Assembly: GCA_002437585.1 (NCBI GenBank)
Contig: DJQM01000014.1
Span: forward strand, 1 to 6,161
DNA: 6,161 bases
Direction: 5' to 3'
Source: Clostridiales bacterium UBA6386
GTDB lineage: Bacteria; Bacillota; Clostridia; Oscillospirales; Oscillospiraceae
Shown: positions 4,093 to 6,161 of the stretch, in pieces
Position numbering within the stretch: position 1 is the stretch's first letter
Layout: the number at the start of each line of letters is the position of its first letter
The notes under the pieces: generated by a model
Seen by the model: only the letters and a program-made list of their open reading frames with translations
Databases searched by the model: none
Told to the model about the DNA's origin: nothing
Made by a program: the position numbers and the translations under genes

Positions 4093-6039
4093 ATGGGATT
4101 CTTCAAGAAAAAAACGACCCCGGAGGAGCCGATGGATCTGGAAGCGGTCATGAAAAAATATGACCAGGAATCCAACGTCCGTCTCTGGGAGGGAAAGCCG
4201 AAAATCGCCGTGAATGCCGTTCTGGCGGTGTTTTCCCTGTTCTGCCTGTATGTGACTTTGTTTGCCAGCTGGCTGGAGGAGCTGCGGCTGACCACCTTCG
4301 TGGCCTGGATCGTACTCATCGGCATTCTGGTGTTCCCGGCCAAGAAGAGCCACCAGCGGGTCAACCACATTCCCTGGTACGACTGGATCATTATGATCGT
4401 GGGTACCGGCGCGTTTTTGTACTTTGCCTTCAACGCCAAGACCATCATCCAGCAGGGTACCAAGTTCGAGAACTACCAGATCGTCATCGGCATCCTGGGC
4501 GTGCTGGCTCTGGCGGAGGTCTGCCGCAGAAGCGTGGGTCTGCCCATTCTGATCGTGGCCGGGTGCTTCCTGGTCTACGCCCTCACCGCCGGCCTTGCCA
4601 ACCCCACCCTCTGGGGCAAGATCAAGTACATCATCCGATACCTCTTCTACAGCAAGGAGGGCATTCTCTCCACCCCCATTAACGTCTGCTCCAAGTTCAT
4701 CGTGGTGTTCATCATTTTCGGTGCCTTCCTGGAGCGCACGGGCATCGCGGATTTCTTCATCAATGTGGCCAATTCCGTGCTGGGCGGTCTGTCCGGCGGC
4801 CCGGCCAAGGTGGCCGTGGTGGCAAGCGCGCTGCTTGGCATGGTGTCCGGTTCCTCCGTGGCCAACACCGTTGGCTCCGGCTCCGTGACCATCCCGCTGA
4901 TGAAGCGCACGGGTTATAATTCCGAGTTTGCCGCTGCCACCGAGGCCTCCGCCTCCACCGGCGGCCAGATCATGCCCCCCATTATGGGCGCCGCCGCCTT
5001 CCTGATGGCAGACTATGTGCAGATTCCCTACAGCCAGATCGCCCTGAAGGCCATTCTGCCCGCGGTGCTGTACTTTGCCGGTATTTTCGTGGCGGTGCAT
5101 CTGGAGGCCAAGAAGCTGGGACTGCGGGGTCTGAGCAAGGAGGAGCTGCCCAAGCTGCGCCCCCTGCTGAAAAAGGTCTATCTGCTGCTGCCTCTGATTT
5201 TGCTGGTATATCTTGTGAGCACCAGCACCCGGAGCATTCAGTACGCCGCGGCCATCGCCATTGTGGCGGCCATCGTCGTGTCCCTGTTCGATAGGGAAAG
5301 CCGGATCACCCCCAAGCGTCTGTTTGAGGCACTGGCCGCCGGTGGTCAGGGTACCATCACCGTGGCCGCCGCCTGCGGCATCGCGGGCATCATCGCGGGA
5401 ACCATCACCATGACCGGCCTGGCCAATATTCTCATCAACGGCATCGTGACCCTGGCAGGCAATCAGGTGCTCATCGCGTTGTTTCTGACCATGGTGTGCT
5501 GCATCGTGCTGGGCATGGGCGTGCCTACCACGGCTACCTACTGCATCATGGCGGCTACCTGCGCCCCCATTCTCATCCGGATGGGCGTTCCCACCATTGC
5601 CGCCCACTTCTTCGTGTTCTACTTCGGCATCGTGGCCGACCTGACCCCGCCCGTGGCTCTGGCGGCCTACGCCGGCGCGGCCATCGCCCAGGGCAGCCCC
5701 ATGAAGACCGCCGTCACGGCCACCAAGCTGGCGGTTGCCGCCTTCATCGTGCCCTATGTGTTTGCCCTGAATCCGGCACTGCTGTTCGTGAACACCAACG
5801 TCTGGGGCGTTATCAGCATCAGCGTGACCTCTTTCATCGGCATTTTCGCGGTGTCCGCCGCCCTGGAAGGGTATCTTCGCACCCATATGACCTGGTATCA
5901 GCGGCTGATCTGCTGCGTGGGCGGCCTGATGCTCATTTTCCCCGGTACCGTCACGGACGCGGGCGGCCTTCTGCTGGTGGGCGTTGTGTTCCTGATGCAG
6001 TACCTGGAAAGCAGGAAGACCGGAGCTGTGAAGGCCTGA
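4093..6039 (+). CDS. TRAP transporter fused permease (4TM/12TM), 648 aa
   Basis: The membrane component that takes solute from the TAXI receptor and imports it with an ion gradient; small (DctQ-like) and large (DctM-like) subunits are one chain, as usual for TAXI systems. A charged cytoplasmic N-terminus (MGFFKKKTTPEEPMDLEAVM) precedes hydrophobic helices at about 40-60, 66-83, 98-116, 128-145 and 150-168. The DctM part follows with strong hallmarks: GAFLERTG (about 210), SGSSVANTVGSGSVTIPLMK (252-271), GGQIMPP (290-296), LGMGVPTT (473-480) and ADLTPPVALAAYAGAAIA (515-532). Duplicated helical-hairpin regions around the last two pairs are expected to hold the ion and substrate sites. The ATG at 4093 has AAGGAGG (4078-4084) at 8-nt spacing; a TTG at 4000 would add 31 residues that lie over the intercistronic hairpin. 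Length fits the family. No sign of damage. Confidence 0.97.
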   Translation: MGFFKKKTTPEEPMDLEAVMKKYDQESNVRLWEGKPKIAVNAVLAVFSLFCLYVTLFASWLEELRLTTFVAWIVLIGILVFPAKKSHQRVNHIPWYDWIIMIVGTGAFLYFAFNAKTIIQQGTKFENYQIVIGILGVLALAEVCRRSVGLPILIVAGCFLVYALTAGLANPTLWGKIKYIIRYLFYSKEGILSTPINVCSKFIVVFIIFGAFLERTGIADFFINVANSVLGGLSGGPAKVAVVASALLGMVSGSSVANTVGSGSVTIPLMKRTGYNSEFAAATEASASTGGQIMPPIMGAAAFLMADYVQIPYSQIALKAILPAVLYFAGIFVAVHLEAKKLGLRGLSKEELPKLRPLLKKVYLLLPLILLVYLVSTSTRSIQYAAAIAIVAAIVVSLFDRESRITPKRLFEALAAGGQGTITVAAACGIAGIIAGTITMTGLANILINGIVTLAGNQVLIALFLTMVCCIVLGMGVPTTATYCIMAATCAPILIRMGVPTIAAHFFVFYFGIVADLTPPVALAAYAGAAIAQGSPMKTAVTATKLAVAAFIVPYVFALNPALLFVNTNVWGVISISVTSFIGIFAVSAALEGYLRTHMTWYQRLICCVGGLMLIFPGTVTDAGGLLLVGVVFLMQYLESRKTGAVKA

Positions 6040-6071
6040 CAAAAAGCGTAAATTCCGGGAAACAGATTGTA

Positions 6072-6098
6072 GGGGCGGCCATTGGCCGCCCACCTTTT
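6072..6098 (+). repeat. GTAGGGGCGG palindrome, possible terminator of the TRAP operon
   Basis: GGGCGGCC (6073-6080) pairs perfectly with GGCCGCCC (6084-6091) around ATT, followed by ACCTTTT. The motif preceded by TGTA resembles a short dispersed intergenic repeat that I recall from Oscillospiraceae-type genomes. It begins 33 nt after the permease stop and is the only hairpin there, so it may also serve as a moderately weak terminator. Confidence 0.55.
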
Positions 6099-6116
6099 CC
6101 GCACCGAAATAGAAGG

Positions 6117-6161
6117 TGTCATTGCGAACCAGCGTGATGCTCCGCGCAGCGAATCTAAAAT
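6117..6161. repeat. Start of a second CATTGCGA repeat copy, cut by the window edge
   Basis: TGTCATTGCGAACCAG (6117-6132) is identical to the reverse complement of the right end of the element at 694-835 (814-829 region). The following CGCGCAGCGAATCT also fits the repeat type. The other end lies outside the window, so size and type of this copy are unknown. Confidence 0.65.

Noticed and set aside
3964..6093. 709-codon open frame on the minus strand opposite the TRAP permease
   Set aside because: It is antisense to a canonical permease, is rich in His, Gly, Gln and Asp as expected from the reverse of a GC-rich gene, and has no recognisable domain.

Overview
The window looks like chromosomal DNA of a Gram-positive Clostridia bacterium, most likely of the gut Oscillospiraceae type. 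This is inferred from AAGGAGG ribosome binding sites, a lipoprotein-type TAXI receptor, GC-rich third codon positions, and two short palindromic repeat families (CATTGCGA...GCAATGAC and GTAGGGGCGG...CCGCCC) that I associate with such genomes. No rRNA, tRNA, CRISPR array or transposase gene is visible.

Layout: (1) 1-190 is a leader with a plausible promoter for a small membrane-anchored protein of unknown function (191-616, +). (2) 617-878 is non-coding and holds a 142-bp element with 19-bp perfect terminal inverted repeats (694-835), like a MITE. (3) A stand-alone PTS EIIC-family membrane transporter lies on the minus strand (912-2018), with a near-consensus promoter (2051-2079) and a strong terminator (872-904). 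(4) A 920-bp stretch without a large gene (2019-2939) separates it from the divergent TRAP genes. This stretch is rich in signals. On the minus strand there is a complete small unit: promoter, Shine-Dalgarno, 57-codon ORF and terminator. On the plus strand a near-consensus promoter is followed by a hairpin and a tiny ORF. A 10-bp inverted repeat overlaps the TRAP promoter. (5) A TRAP-TAXI transporter follows: substrate-binding lipoprotein (2940-3908, +), an intercistronic stretch with two hairpins (3909-4092), and the fused 4TM/12TM permease (4093-6039, +). (6) 6040-6161 holds a GTAGGGGCGG palindrome that may terminate the TRAP operon, and the start of a second CATTGCGA repeat copy cut by the window edge.

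How the genes fit together: the TAXI lipoprotein should capture a solute outside the membrane and hand it to the fused permease, which in this family runs on an ion gradient rather than ATP. The substrate cannot be read from the sequence. The hairpin between the two genes fits the usual need for more receptor than permease. The PTS-like permease is transcribed divergently from its own promoter and has no EIIA, EIIB, EI or HPr partner in the window, so a link with the TRAP system is not shown. The transporters themselves are ordinary. The least explained part is 2100-2940.
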